From the NCBI RefSeq assembly GCF_002209555.1, contig NZ_NJIF01000015.1, positions 35,270 through 99,269 on the forward strand: a DNA stretch of 64,000 nucleotides, given 5' to 3'. This document shows, piece by piece, positions 55,880 through 64,000 of this stretch. A program made the position numbers and the translations under genes. The DNA is from Achromobacter insolitus (GTDB lineage Bacteria; Pseudomonadota; Gammaproteobacteria; Burkholderiales; Burkholderiaceae_B). Every line of letters begins with the position of its first letter. Within the stretch, counting starts at the first letter, position 1. The notes beneath the pieces are model-generated. The model ran no database searches. It saw only the letters and a list, made by a program, of their open reading frames with translations, and was not told where the DNA came from.

Positions 55880-56376
55880 TGAGTGCCCGGATCCTGACCG
55901 CGCAACCGCTGACCGCCGCCGCCTTTGCGCCTTATGGCGAGGTCATCAGCAGCGCAGGCCGCGCGGGCCGCGCCATCAATGCGGGCACTTCGCTGCGCGT
56001 CGAAATGGGCGATCCCGACATCGTGGACGCGGGCGGCCGTCCATCGCTCGCGGTTTTCCGCGCGCAGGCGATCACCCTGCCTTTTGCCGCGCGCATGCTG
56101 GAACGCCACCGGCTGGGCAGCCAGACCTTCCTGCCGCTGGCCGGCACACGGTATGTGGTGCTGGTCGCGTTGGGCGCGGACGCGCCCGACCTGGCGACGC
56201 TGCAAGCTTTTATGGCGGGCGCTGGCATGGGCATCACGCTGCGCAGGGACGTCTGGCATCACCCCCTGATGGCGCTGGCCGAGGGTGAGTTCGCCGTGCT
56301 GGAACGCGCAGGCCCCGCGGTGGATTGCGAAATCGTGGACCTGCCGGACGCGCCCTGGACGATACAGGCCGCCTGA
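55879..56376 (+). CDS. allA: Ureidoglycolate lyase
   Basis: A 165-residue cupin-fold enzyme that splits ureidoglycolate to glyoxylate and urea, the end of allantoin breakdown. LTAAAFAPYGEVISS opens the protein; ERHRLGSQTFLPLAGTRYVVLVA and GITLRRDVWHHPLMALAEGEFAVLERAG are family segments with active-site histidines. It is coupled to the transporter genes, which hints that the operon imports or processes a ureide. No other allantoin genes are in the window. Confidence 0.9.
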   Translation: MSARILTAQPLTAAAFAPYGEVISSAGRAGRAINAGTSLRVEMGDPDIVDAGGRPSLAVFRAQAITLPFAARMLERHRLGSQTFLPLAGTRYVVLVALGADAPDLATLQAFMAGAGMGITLRRDVWHHPLMALAEGEFAVLERAGPAVDCEIVDLPDAPWTIQAA

Positions 56377-56377
56377 A

Positions 56378-57006
56378 CTACGCCGCGCGCCGCCAGACGC
56401 TGGCCAGCCAGGGCTGCTGCTCGCGCGGCAGGCCAGACGGCCGGTAGTAGTGCTCTAGTTCCTCGAAGCCGGCGGCGGTCATCAGCGCGCGCCAACCGTC
56501 CAGGTCGTGGTAGGCGCCGTAGCGTCCGCGGTTCCAGCCTTCCTGGTTGCCGCCCCGCGGATTGGAGCTGAACAGCACGCCACGCGGCCGCAGCGCGCCG
56601 CGCAAGGCCTGCAGCACCTGGGGCAACTCCTGGCCGGGCACGTGGAACAGGGCGGCATTGGCATAGATACCGTCAAATCGTTCCGACGGCAGCGCCAGAC
56701 GCAGGAAGTCCTGCTGCCAGACTTCGCAGCCGCTGGCCTGCCGCGCCATCTCGACAAAGCGCGGCGTGCCGTCCAGGCCCACGGGTCGGTGCCCCGGGCG
56801 GCGAAGGTCTTGAGGTCGCGACCCGGCCCGCATCCGAAGTCCAGGATGTCATAGGGAGGGTCGCCTTCGATATGGCGCAAGAGCGCCGCGATGTTCTGGC
56901 TGACGTCGTGATCGCGCGTGCCGGCCTCGAACGACTCGGCGTTCTCCTGGTAGTGCGCGAGAGTCAGGGAACTGATCTTGGCGAGATCGTCGGCGTCGAG
57001 TTTCAT
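56378..57006 (-). pseudogene. Class I SAM-dependent methyltransferase, frameshifted
   Basis: The N-terminal part (from the ATG at 57006) reads through the SAM-binding motif YDILDFGCGPGRDLKTFAARG, then loses frame. The rest continues in another frame from RPVGLDGTPRFVEMARQASG through FDGIYANAALFHVPGQELP to the stop at 56378. One missing C near 56797 (within the CCCGGGGCACC context) restores a normal ~208-residue protein. Either a recent mutation or a sequencing error in a GC run. The downstream half shows no other damage, which favours a recent or artefactual event. Confidence 0.82.
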
Positions 57007-57083
57007 CGTTGCTGCGACATCCGGCGCCACCGGGAATACGCGCCGCATGCGGCGCGCAATCCCGGCACGTCGGACGCCCGGCC

Positions 57084-58940
57084 TCAGGCCGCCAGGCGCC
57101 CTTCGATGCTGGCCTTGGTGGCCGGCAGATCGTCAGGCAAGCCCTGCTTCAACTGGGCGAACAGTTCCTGGTGCAGCGCCAGTTCGTCGCGCCATGCCGC
57201 GGCATCCACGGACATGACCTGCTCGAACTTGTCCGGGCTGAATTCCAGGCCCGTCCAATCGATGTCCTGGTAGCTCGGGGAAATGCCGAACACCTGATCC
57301 ACGCCCTTGGACTGGCCGTCGATGCGACCCAGCATCCAGCGCAGCACGCGCATGTTGTCGCCAAAGCCGGGCCAGACGAACTTGCCGTCCGGGCCCTTGC
57401 GGAACCAGTTGACGCAGTAGATGCGCGGCAGGGTGGCCCCAGCGGCTTCCAGTTGCTTGCCCAGCTTCAGCCAGTGGCTGAAGTAGTCGCTCATGTTGTA
57501 GCCGCAGAACGGCAGCATGGCGAAGGGATCGCGGCGCACCACGCCCTGCTGGCCTGCCGCCGCGGCGGTGGTTTCGGAGCCCATGGTGGCAGCCATGTAG
57601 ACACCTTCGACCCAGTTGCGGGCTTCGGTGACCAGCGGCACGGTGGTGGAACGACGACCGCCGAAGATGAAGGCGTCGATGACCACGCCTTGCGGGTTTT
57701 CCCATTCGGGGTCGATGGACGGGCATTGCGCGGCCGGCGCGGTGAAGCGCGCGTTCGGGTGCGCGGCCTTGCGGCCGGTTTCGCGCGCGATGGCGGGCGT
57801 CCAGTCCTGGCCCTGCCAGTCGATCAGGTGCGCCGGCGGCTCGTCCGTCATGCCCTCCCACCAGACGTCGCCGTCATCGGTGAGCGCCACGTTGGTGAAA
57901 ATGACGTTGGCCTTGAGCGTGGCCATGGCGTTGAAGTTGGTCTGCTCGCTGGTGCCCGGGGCCACGCCGAAATAGCCGGCTTCCGGGTTGATGGCATGCA
58001 GGCGGCCGTCCTTGCCCGGCTTGATCCAGGCGATGTCGTCGCCGATGGTCGTGACCTTCCAGCCGTCCATGCCTTGGGGCGGGATCAGCATGGCGAAGTT
58101 GGTCTTGCCGCAGGCCGAGGGGAACGCCGCCGCCACGTGATACTTGCGGCCCTTGGGCGAGGTCACGCCCAGAATGAGCATGTGCTCGGCCAGCCAGCCC
58201 TGGTCGCGGCCCATGGTGGACGCGATGCGCAGTGCGAAGCATTTCTTGCCCAGCAGCGCGTTGCCGCCGTAGCCCGAGCCGAAGCTCCAGATCTCGCGGG
58301 TCTTGGGGAAATGAACGATGTACTTGGTCGGGTTGCAAGGCCAGGCCACGTCGGCCTCGCCCTGCGCCAGCGGCTTGCCCACGGAATGCACACACGGCAC
58401 GAAATCGCCGTCGGCGCCCAGCACGTCGTATACCTGCTTGCCCATGCGCGTCATGATGCGCATATTCACGGCCACGTAGGGGCTGTCGGACAGTTCCACG
58501 CCGATGTGGGCGATGTCCGAACCCAGGGGCCCCATCGAGAACGGCACCACGTACAGCGTGCGGCCGCGCATGGCGCCGTCGAACAGGCCGTTGAGCGTTT
58601 CGCGCATGGCGGCGGGCTCGGCCCAGTTGTTGGTCGGACCGGCGTCTTCGGCGCGGTCGGAACAAATGAAGGTGCGGTCCTCCACGCGGGCGACGTCGGA
58701 AGGATCCGAGCACGCCAGGAAGGAATTAGGCCGCTTGGCGGGGTTCAGCCTGCGCATGGTCCCCGACTGGACCATCTGCTCGCACAGCCGGTCGTATTCT
58801 TCCTGGGAACCGTCGCACCACACGACCTGGTCAGGCTTGGCCAGCGCCACGAAGCTGGCGACCCAGTCGATCAGGCCGCGGTGCTTCACATAGGCAGGCA
58901 CATTCAAGGCTGCCAATCCCCCATCCAAAGGCTTATTCAT
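57084..58940 (-). CDS. pckG: Phosphoenolpyruvate carboxykinase (GTP)
   Basis: A 618-residue GTP-dependent PEP carboxykinase that converts oxaloacetate to PEP for gluconeogenesis. The P-loop [16 protein letters not shown], the metal site near [13 protein letters not shown], and the C-terminal [12 protein letters not shown] and PMxxFCGYNM-type segment ([15 protein letters not shown]) are complete. Length is standard. It likely supports growth on the organic acids made by the catabolic clusters here. A hairpin lies 35 bases upstream. Confidence 0.97.
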   Translation of the reverse strand: MNKPLDGGLAALNVPAYVKHRGLIDWVASFVALAKPDQVVWCDGSQEEYDRLCEQMVQSGTMRRLNPAKRPNSFLACSDPSDVARVEDRTFICSDRAEDAGPTNNWAEPAAMRETLNGLFDGAMRGRTLYVVPFSMGPLGSDIAHIGVELSDSPYVAVNMRIMTRMGKQVYDVLGADGDFVPCVHSVGKPLAQGEADVAWPCNPTKYIVHFPKTREIWSFGSGYGGNALLGKKCFALRIASTMGRDQGWLAEHMLILGVTSPKGRKYHVAAAFPSACGKTNFAMLIPPQGMDGWKVTTIGDDIAWIKPGKDGRLHAINPEAGYFGVAPGTSEQTNFNAMATLKANVIFTNVALTDDGDVWWEGMTDEPPAHLIDWQGQDWTPAIARETGRKAAHPNARFTAPAAQCPSIDPEWENPQGVVIDAFIFGGRRSTTVPLVTEARNWVEGVYMAATMGSETTAAAAGQQGVVRRDPFAMLPFCGYNMSDYFSHWLKLGKQLEAAGATLPRIYCVNWFRKGPDGKFVWPGFGDNMRVLRWMLGRIDGQSKGVDQVFGISPSYQDIDWTGLEFSPDKFEQVMSVDAAAWRDELALHQELFAQLKQGLPDDLPATKASIEGRLAA

Positions 58941-58974
58941 CGGGGTTCATCTCCATACTAGTAAGGCTAATGGT

Positions 58975-59005
58975 GATACGGCCCCAATTGGCATGGGGCC
59001 GTATC
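58975..59005. promoter_or_regulatory. Inverted repeat between acyl-CoA synthetase and pckG
   Basis: GATACGGCCCC (58975-58985) and GGGGCCGTATC (58995-59005) are perfect 11-bp arms with a 9-base loop. On the minus strand no T-run follows, so it is either a weak terminator for the synthetase gene or a control element of pckG, 35 bases from its start. Confidence 0.65.
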
Positions 59006-59085
59006 AATTTGCGCCATCATACTTGCAGCGGCGGGTTGCCCGTCAACCCATCCTCTTGGACGACATTGTCACCGGTTGAGACGCG

Positions 59086-60708
59086 TCAGAGGTAGCTGCC
59101 ATCGCGCAGCTCGCGACGGATGATCTTGCCGGTCGCGGTGGTCGGCAAACTGGTTACAAAACGGATCGCGCGCGGATACTCATGGGCCGCCAGGCGCTTG
59201 CGCACGTGGGCCTGCAGGTCCTTGACCAGCGCGTCATCGCCTTCATATCCTTCGTTCAGTACCACATAGGCCATCACGATCTCGGTGCGCTGGGCGTCCG
59301 GCACGCCCACCACCGCCGCCATGCGCACCGCCGGGTGGCCGATCAGGCAATCCTCGATGGGGCCCGGGCCGATGCGATAGCCTGCGCTGGTGATGACGTC
59401 GTCGTTGCGGCCGACGAAGCGGATGAAACCCTGCGCATCGCGCACGCCCTGGTCGCCAGTCAGCAGGTAGTCGCCCGCGAATTTTTCGGCGGTGGCTTCG
59501 GGGTTGTTCCAGTAGCCCAGGAACATCACGGGATCGGGCCGCAGTACGCCGATATTGCCTTCCTGTCCATCCGCCACTTCGACGCCCCGGTCATCCACAA
59601 TAGCAACGCGATGGCCGGGCGCGGCGCGGCCGATGGCGCCGATGCAGGGGTCGAACAGGGACGAGCAGGACGACACCAGCATGTTGCACTCGGTCTGGCC
59701 GTAGAACTCGTTGATGGTCACGCCCAGCACGCGCCGGCCCCAGTCGATGAGTTCCGCCCCCAGCGACTCGCCGCCGCTGGCGACCGAGCGCAGCGCCAGC
59801 CCCCCCGCTCCGGCCGGCAGTTCGGTCCCGCGCATCATCTTCAGGGCCGTGGGCGGCAGGAAGGTGTGCGTCACGCCGTGGCGCGCCATCAGCTCGAAGG
59901 CGCTGGCGCCATCGAATTTCTCGAAGCGGCGCGCCAGCACCGGCACCCCGTGGTGCCAGGCCGGCAGCAACACGTCCAGCAAGCCGCCGATCCAGGCCCA
60001 GTCGGCCGGCGTCCACATCAGCGCGGCGTTCTCCGGGAAGAACTCATGCGACATTTCCACGCCCGGCAGGTGGCCCAGCAATACCCGGTGCGCGTGCAGC
60101 GCGCCTTTCGGTTTGCCTGTGGTGCCCGAGGTATAGATGATCACGGCCGGGTCGTCGGCCGCCGTCGCCACCGGCGTGTAGTCGGCCGATTCGGCCGCCA
60201 GGGCGGCATGAAAAGGCACAGCGCCGTCCGGGCAGTCCTCGTCGATGCAGTACACGACCTTCAGGTCGGGCAGGCTGGCGCGGATCTCGCGCAGCTTGCG
60301 GCAACCTTCGGCATCGGTCACCAGGGCGGCCGCGCCGCTGTTGGCCAGGCGGTACTGGATGGCGTCCACGCCGAACAGCGTGAACAGCGGCACTGCCACC
60401 GCGCCCATCTTGTACACCGCGATATGAGTGACCGCCGTCTCGGGCGCCTGCGGCAGATAGACGGCCACGCGGTCGCCACGCTTGACGCCGTGGCGTCCCA
60501 GGCTGTGCGCCAGGCGGTTGGATAGCGCCTTGATCTCATCGAAGGTATAGCGCGACTGCGCGCCGTCGCTCTTTTCGTAGATCAGCGCCAGGCGGCCGCT
60601 GCCATCGGCCCACTTGTCGCAGGCGTCGACGCCGATGTTGTAGGACTCGGGCACTTGCCATTGGAACTGGGACGCTAGCTGCGTGTAGGAATCGGCTCTG
60701 GACAGCAT
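59086..60708 (-). CDS. Acyl-CoA synthetase (AMP-binding, medium-chain ACSM type)
   Basis: A 540-residue adenylate-forming ligase. The phosphate loop is IIYTSGTTGKPKG, the aromatic/substrate region INEFYGQTECN, the hinge GYWNNPEATAEKFAGDYLLTGDQG and the catalytic lysine in PTTATGKIIRREL. It activates a carboxylic acid to its CoA ester. It is divergent from a TetR gene and close to enoyl-CoA reductase and hydratase genes, so a short or medium fatty or branched acid is likely. Confidence 0.92.
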   Translation of the reverse strand: MLSRADSYTQLASQFQWQVPESYNIGVDACDKWADGSGRLALIYEKSDGAQSRYTFDEIKALSNRLAHSLGRHGVKRGDRVAVYLPQAPETAVTHIAVYKMGAVAVPLFTLFGVDAIQYRLANSGAAALVTDAEGCRKLREIRASLPDLKVVYCIDEDCPDGAVPFHAALAAESADYTPVATAADDPAVIIYTSGTTGKPKGALHAHRVLLGHLPGVEMSHEFFPENAALMWTPADWAWIGGLLDVLLPAWHHGVPVLARRFEKFDGASAFELMARHGVTHTFLPPTALKMMRGTELPAGAGGLALRSVASGGESLGAELIDWGRRVLGVTINEFYGQTECNMLVSSCSSLFDPCIGAIGRAAPGHRVAIVDDRGVEVADGQEGNIGVLRPDPVMFLGYWNNPEATAEKFAGDYLLTGDQGVRDAQGFIRFVGRNDDVITSAGYRIGPGPIEDCLIGHPAVRMAAVVGVPDAQRTEIVMAYVVLNEGYEGDDALVKDLQAHVRKRLAAHEYPRAIRFVTSLPTTATGKIIRRELRDGSYL

Positions 60709-60778
60709 GGTTTGTCTCTGATGTTGTTGTCGAACGCGCCGGCGCCAGGCGCCGGCGATGTAACGTCTTGCCTCAAAC

Positions 60779-60793
60779 TTGACCCTGGCTCAA
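60779..60793. promoter_or_regulatory. Candidate TetR operator, copy 1
   Basis: TTGACCCTGGCTCAA, a TTGA-N7-TCAA repeat in the divergent promoter of the synthetase and TetR genes. A related 15-mer stands before the enoyl-CoA hydratase at 62540 (12 of 15 bases the same). Confidence 0.45.
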
Positions 60794-60832
60794 TAATAAG
60801 CCCCGCCCACTCGCAGCCCCCTTCCCCGCCGC

Positions 60833-61558
60833 ATGGAAAAAGCCGCCACCGTCCCGATGCGCCGCCCGCCGGCAAGCGCCAAATCCGAACAGCGCATCCG
60901 CGACATCCTGCGCGTTGCCCGCCAGGTCTTTTCCGAAGCGGGCTTCCAGGCGGCCACCGCCACCGAGATCGCGCAGCGCCTGGGCGTGTCCGAAGCCACG
61001 GTATTCACCTACTTTGGCGGCAAGCGCGAACTCTGCGTACGGGTGATCAGCGACTGGTACGACGAAATCATCGCCAAGGTCGAGGACAGCCTGCCCCACG
61101 TGCATGGCGCCCGGGCCCAGCTGCATTATCTGGTGCACGCGCATTTGCGCCACCTGTTGGCGGAAGGGACCGGCCTGTGCGCCTTCATCCTGTCGGAAGG
61201 GCGCGCCCGCAATGACGATTTCGGCGAGGTCTACGCCGGCCTGCAGCGCCGCTACACCGCGCCCCTGATGCGCATCCTGGCCCAGGGCCAGGCCGATGGC
61301 GACATACGCCGCGACATGCCGCTGCGGCTGCTGCGCTCGGCGGTCTACGGGCCGATGGAGCACGTGCTGTGGGACGCCATCCTGCGCGGCGCCCGGGTGG
61401 ACGTGACGGCTACCGCCGACCAGCTGGTCGGCTTTCTGTGGCAGGCGCTGCAACCGCCCGCGCAGGACGCGCTGGCGCTGGCCCGGTTCCGCGGAGAGGT
61501 ACGGGACGCCCTGCATAGGCTTCAATCGTCGGAAAACAAGGACGGCGGCTCGTACTGA
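60833..61558 (+). CDS. TetR-family transcriptional regulator
   Basis: A 241-residue regulator. The N-terminal helix-turn-helix is ILRVARQVFSEAGFQAATATEIAQRLGVSEATVFTYFGGKRELCVRVI; the C-terminal ligand domain includes LLRSAVYGPMEHVLWDAIL. The first ATG (60833) lacks a clear ribosome site; a Met eight codons later is possible. It probably represses the fatty-acid-type genes on both sides. Its 3' end overlaps the convergent SDR gene by 37 bases. Confidence 0.9.
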   Translation: MEKAATVPMRRPPASAKSEQRIRDILRVARQVFSEAGFQAATATEIAQRLGVSEATVFTYFGGKRELCVRVISDWYDEIIAKVEDSLPHVHGARAQLHYLVHAHLRHLLAEGTGLCAFILSEGRARNDDFGEVYAGLQRRYTAPLMRILAQGQADGDIRRDMPLRLLRSAVYGPMEHVLWDAILRGARVDVTATADQLVGFLWQALQPPAQDALALARFRGEVRDALHRLQSSENKDGGSY

Positions 61559-62433
61559 GGAAAGCCGTTGTAGGTTTCTCCCCGCTCCGCGGGCGGCAAG
61601 GTCCAGGAATGGCGGGCGTTGGGCACGCCGCCATCCACGCGGATGACGCTGCCGTTGATGAAGGCGGCCGCTGGCGACAGCAGGAACACCACCGCCGCCG
61701 CCAGCTCGGCCTCGGTACCGAAGCGTTGCAGCGGCACTTTGGTCCTGAGTTCACGCAGCACGGCGCGGTAGGCATCGTCGTAGCTATCCATGCCGCTGGA
61801 CGCGATCCAGCCCGGCGCCACGGCGTTGACCCGCACGCCGGCGTGGGCCCATTCGCAGGCGGCGGTTTCGGTCAGGTTCCAGACCCCGGCGCGCGCCGCG
61901 CCGGAATGCCCCATGCCCGGCATGCCGCCCCAGATATCGGCCAGCATGTTCACAATGGCGCCGCCGTGCTGGCGCATGTGCTGGGTATAGACCTCGCGCG
62001 ACATCAGGAACGTGCCGTGCAGATTGTTCTGCACCACGGCGTTCCAGCCGTTGGAGCTGATGCGTTCCAGCGGCGCGGGAAATTGTCCGCCCGCGCAATT
62101 GAACAGGCCGTCGATGGCGCCATGCCGCGCCAGCGCTTCGGCGACCGCGCCGCGCACCCCGGCCTCATCGCGAATGTCGCAGGCATGCAGGCTGATGCGC
62201 CCGGCGGCCTCGGGATAGATCCGCGCGATTTCATCCTGCGCCGCCTGCAGTTTCTCCGGCTTGCGTCCGACCAGCGCCAGGCTCGCGCCTAGTGATGCAA
62301 GCTCATGCGCGGTGCAGCGGCCCAGACCGCTGCCGCCGCCCGTCACAAGTATGGTCTTGCCTTCGTACAGTCCGGGTCGGAATACCGACGCATAGCGCTG
62401 GGAGGCCGCCGCGGCAGCCCTGTTCTGGCTCAT
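61522..62433 (-). CDS. SDR-family trans-2-enoyl-CoA reductase-like protein (PECR type)
   Basis: A 303-residue SDR with cofactor motif VTGGGSGLGRCTAHELA and NCAGG. The usual YxxxK is replaced by GHSGAARAGVWNLT, the same arrangement seen in peroxisomal trans-2-enoyl-CoA reductase and 2,4-dienoyl-CoA reductase. It therefore probably reduces an enoyl- or dienoyl-CoA with NADPH. The C-terminal extension (GETYNGFPQYEPPSLF) is longer than in simple SDRs. Divergent from the enoyl-CoA hydratase gene. Confidence 0.87.
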   Translation of the reverse strand: MSQNRAAAAASQRYASVFRPGLYEGKTILVTGGGSGLGRCTAHELASLGASLALVGRKPEKLQAAQDEIARIYPEAAGRISLHACDIRDEAGVRGAVAEALARHGAIDGLFNCAGGQFPAPLERISSNGWNAVVQNNLHGTFLMSREVYTQHMRQHGGAIVNMLADIWGGMPGMGHSGAARAGVWNLTETAACEWAHAGVRVNAVAPGWIASSGMDSYDDAYRAVLRELRTKVPLQRFGTEAELAAAVVFLLSPAAAFINGSVIRVDGGVPNARHSWTLPPAERGETYNGFPQYEPPSLFSDD

Positions 62434-62539
62434 GTCTCACTCCATTATTTTTTTGAGGATAACTCAATACTTATCCGATTTGGGTGTGGCCGGACAGGAA
62501 ATTTCGCCCTAGAATCGCTCGACAGTCGCTTTGCCTTTA

Positions 62540-62554
62540 TTGAGCCTGAATCAA
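62540..62554. promoter_or_regulatory. Candidate TetR operator, copy 2
   Basis: TTGAGCCTGAATCAA, 19 bases before the hydratase start codon. It has the same TTGA-N7-TCAA form and CCTG core as the copy at 60779. Confidence 0.45.
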
Positions 62555-62572
62555 GAAAACTGGAGACCAGGA

Positions 62573-63367
62573 ATGGACACGCCTGCCCCACTGGATATCG
62601 CCCACGACGGCCCCATCGCCCGCCTGACGCTGAACCGCCCGGACATGCGCAACGCGTTCGACGACACGCTGATCGCCGCCCTGACCGGCGCCGTGCAGGC
62701 GGCAGTGGAAGATCCCGCCGTGCGCGTACTGTTGCTGACCGGCGCTGGCAAGGCGTTTTGCGCCGGCGGCGACCTGAACTGGATGCGCAAGATGGCCACG
62801 CTGACTGATGCCGAGAATCGCGCCGACGCCGCAAAACTGGCTCGTATGCTGCACACGATCTGGTCTTGCCCCAAGCCGGTCGTGGCCTGCGTCAACGGCG
62901 ACGCCTATGCCGGCGGCATGGGCCTGGTGTCGGCCTGCGACATCGCCATCGCCGCGGACAGCGCGCACTTCTGCCTGTCCGAAACACGGCTGGGACTCTT
63001 GCCCGCCACCATCAGCCCCTATGTGCTGCGCGCCATGGGCGAGCGCGCGGCCAACCGCTATTTCCTGACCGCCGAACGCTTCGACGCCGCAACCGCTTTC
63101 CGGTTGGGCCTGGTGCATGACGTCGTGCCACTGGCCGATCTGCCCCGTCACGCCGAGGCCTTGTGCCTCGCCCTTTGCGACAACGGCCCTGGCGCGGTGC
63201 AGGCCAGCAAAAGGCTGGTGCGCGACTTCGCCGGCCAAGACATCGACGCCGCACTCATCGCCGACACGGTGGAACGCATCGCGGCCGTGCGCAGCACGGA
63301 TGAAGCCCGCGAAGGCGTCAGCGCTTTCCTGGAAAAACGCGACCCTGCCTGGCGCGCGAAGCGCTAG
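62573..63367 (+). CDS. Enoyl-CoA hydratase/isomerase, methylglutaconyl-CoA hydratase-like
   Basis: A 264-residue crotonase-fold enzyme. The oxyanion region is AFCAGGDLNWMRKM and the catalytic region CDIAIAADSAHFCLSETRLGLLPATISPYVLRAMGERAANRYFLTAERF, with glutamate in SETRLG. This pattern is closest to LiuC/AtuE hydratases of leucine and terpenoid breakdown. With the synthetase and enoyl-CoA reductase it forms a small acyl-CoA pathway. ATG at 62573 with an AGGA site. Confidence 0.9.
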   Translation: MDTPAPLDIAHDGPIARLTLNRPDMRNAFDDTLIAALTGAVQAAVEDPAVRVLLLTGAGKAFCAGGDLNWMRKMATLTDAENRADAAKLARMLHTIWSCPKPVVACVNGDAYAGGMGLVSACDIAIAADSAHFCLSETRLGLLPATISPYVLRAMGERAANRYFLTAERFDAATAFRLGLVHDVVPLADLPRHAEALCLALCDNGPGAVQASKRLVRDFAGQDIDAALIADTVERIAAVRSTDEAREGVSAFLEKRDPAWRAKR

Positions 63368-63448
63368 GCGTCCAGCCGTTCGGCCAGGAAATCCGCGAAA
63401 GCCTGAATGCGCGCATGCCATAATTCCCTGCGCAATTTCAGGAAGTCT
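63363..63448 (-). pseudogene. LysR regulator C-terminal remnant
   Basis: On the minus strand, 27 codons before a TAG at 63365-63363 read DFLKLRRELWHARIQAFADF followed by LAERLDA, which is the usual end of LysR proteins (IQAFADFLAERL). The rest of the gene is absent: upstream is the start of the M20 enzyme. This suggests a LysR gene was lost by deletion where the hydrolase now begins. Confidence 0.55.
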
Positions 63449-63449
63449 C

Positions 63450-64000
63450 ATGCCACACGCTTTTCCTCCCCTGAACGCCGAGCGCCTCTGGGCCCGCGTC
63501 GAAACCCTGTCCCGATTCACCCTGCCCGATGTGCCCTGGACGCGCCGCGCGTTCTCGCCGCTGTTTGACGAAGCGCGCGCCTGGCTGCGCGGTGAATTCG
63601 AAGCCGCTGGCCTCACTACCCGCCTGGACGCCGGCGGCAACCTGGTCGGCACGCTGGCCGGACGCGATCCGGCGCGCAAGCCCATCGCGACCGGCTCGCA
63701 CTGCGACACCGTCATGGCCGGCGGCCGGTTCGACGGCATCATCGGCGTGCTGGCCGGCATCGAGGTTGCCCACACGCTGCGCGAACACGGCGTCCAGCTG
63801 GAACACCCCTTCGAGGTCATCGACTTCCTGTCCGAGGAACCCAGCGACTACGGTATCTCTTGCGTGGGCAGCCGCGCGCTCTGCGGCCAATTGACCGCGG
63901 ACATGCTGCAGGCCCGCAACCCCGAGGGCGAAACGCTCGCGGCCGGCATTGCCCGCATCGGCGGGGATCCATCGGCGCTGGGCGCGCCGCTGCGCGGCCC
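63450..64000 (+). CDS. Zn-dependent hydantoinase/carbamoylase-type amidohydrolase (M20), partial
   Basis: The first 183 residues of a protein that runs off the right edge; the family has about 410 residues. Metal ligands are visible: GSHCDTV (His), GGRFDGIIGVLAG (Asp) and DFLSEEPSDYG (Glu). Relatives hydrolyse N-carbamoyl amino acids, allantoate or ureidoglycolate, so this gene may also join a ureide or carbamoyl pathway with allA and the amidase, though it is 7 kb away. ATG at 63450 with AGGAAG five bases upstream. Confidence 0.88.
   Translation, partial: MPHAFPPLNAERLWARVETLSRFTLPDVPWTRRAFSPLFDEARAWLRGEFEAAGLTTRLDAGGNLVGTLAGRDPARKPIATGSHCDTVMAGGRFDGIIGVLAGIEVAHTLREHGVQLEHPFEVIDFLSEEPSDYGISCVGSRALCGQLTADMLQARNPEGETLAAGIARIGGDPSALGAPLRG

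Noticed and set aside
57009..58961. 650-codon open frame opposite pckG
   Set aside because: Shadow of the complete PEP carboxykinase gene, without domains of its own.

Overview
The window looks like chromosomal DNA of a betaproteobacterium of the Alcaligenaceae (Achromobacter/Bordetella type). It is GC-rich throughout, carries a tripartite-tricarboxylate (Bug-type) binding protein, a periplasmic nap operon fused to a ccm operon, and many catabolic clusters each with its own LysR, MarR, GntR or TetR regulator. This placement is inferred from gene content; no rRNA, tRNA, CRISPR array, insertion sequence or prophage was seen.

Region 1 (1-12400) is best read as a pyridine-carboxylate, probably picolinate, degradation regulon. 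A molybdenum hydroxylase large subunit (cut by the left edge) and a lone TRAP-type binding protein run leftward. A ferredoxin, ferredoxin reductase and two-subunit Rieske oxygenase run rightward. A leftward operon then encodes a decarboxylase-type amidohydrolase (PicC-like), N-formylmaleamate deformylase (NicD), 2,5-dihydroxypyridine dioxygenase (NicX) and maleamate amidase (NicF). Molybdenum-cofactor accessory genes (MocA/MobA-like and XdhC) and a MarR regulator complete it. Nine copies of a 12-bp inverted repeat close to TCAGTATACTGA lie in every promoter of this set, including that of the MarR gene.

Region 2 (12500-15412) is a LysR regulator divergent from a 3-hydroxyacyl dehydrogenase overlapping a beta-keto acid cleavage enzyme. 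Region 3 (15569-26734) is a single apparent operon, napEDABC-ccmABCDEFGHI, for periplasmic nitrate reduction and cytochrome c maturation. It faces ttrBCA (26743-31805), a tetrathionate reductase behind a perfect FNR box. Both modules serve anaerobic respiration.

Region 4 (31932-39538) holds housekeeping and orphan genes: a hypoxanthine/uracil-type DNA glycosylase, pirin, a MarR gene with a 40-bp palindrome upstream, AraC, a collapsed alcohol dehydrogenase pseudogene, a NepI-like exporter with divergent LysR, and two hypothetical genes. Region 5 (39621-44781) is a leftward cluster with an SDR, a styrene/indole monooxygenase-like flavoprotein, its flavin reductase, a CrtI/PYROXD2-like oxidoreductase and a MetA-type outer membrane protein.

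Region 6 (44965-48563) has LysR divergent from a 3-hydroxyisobutyrate dehydrogenase-like gene, a Bug receptor and a DUF1185 protein. Region 7 (48577-56376) has a FadR-type GntR regulator, an amidase, a five-gene branched-chain-type ABC transporter and ureidoglycolate lyase; two copies of the same operator tie it together. Region 8 (56378-64000) has a frameshifted methyltransferase, GTP-dependent PEP carboxykinase, an acyl-CoA synthetase/TetR/enoyl-CoA reductase/enoyl-CoA hydratase set, a LysR remnant and the start of an M20-type amidohydrolase cut by the right edge.
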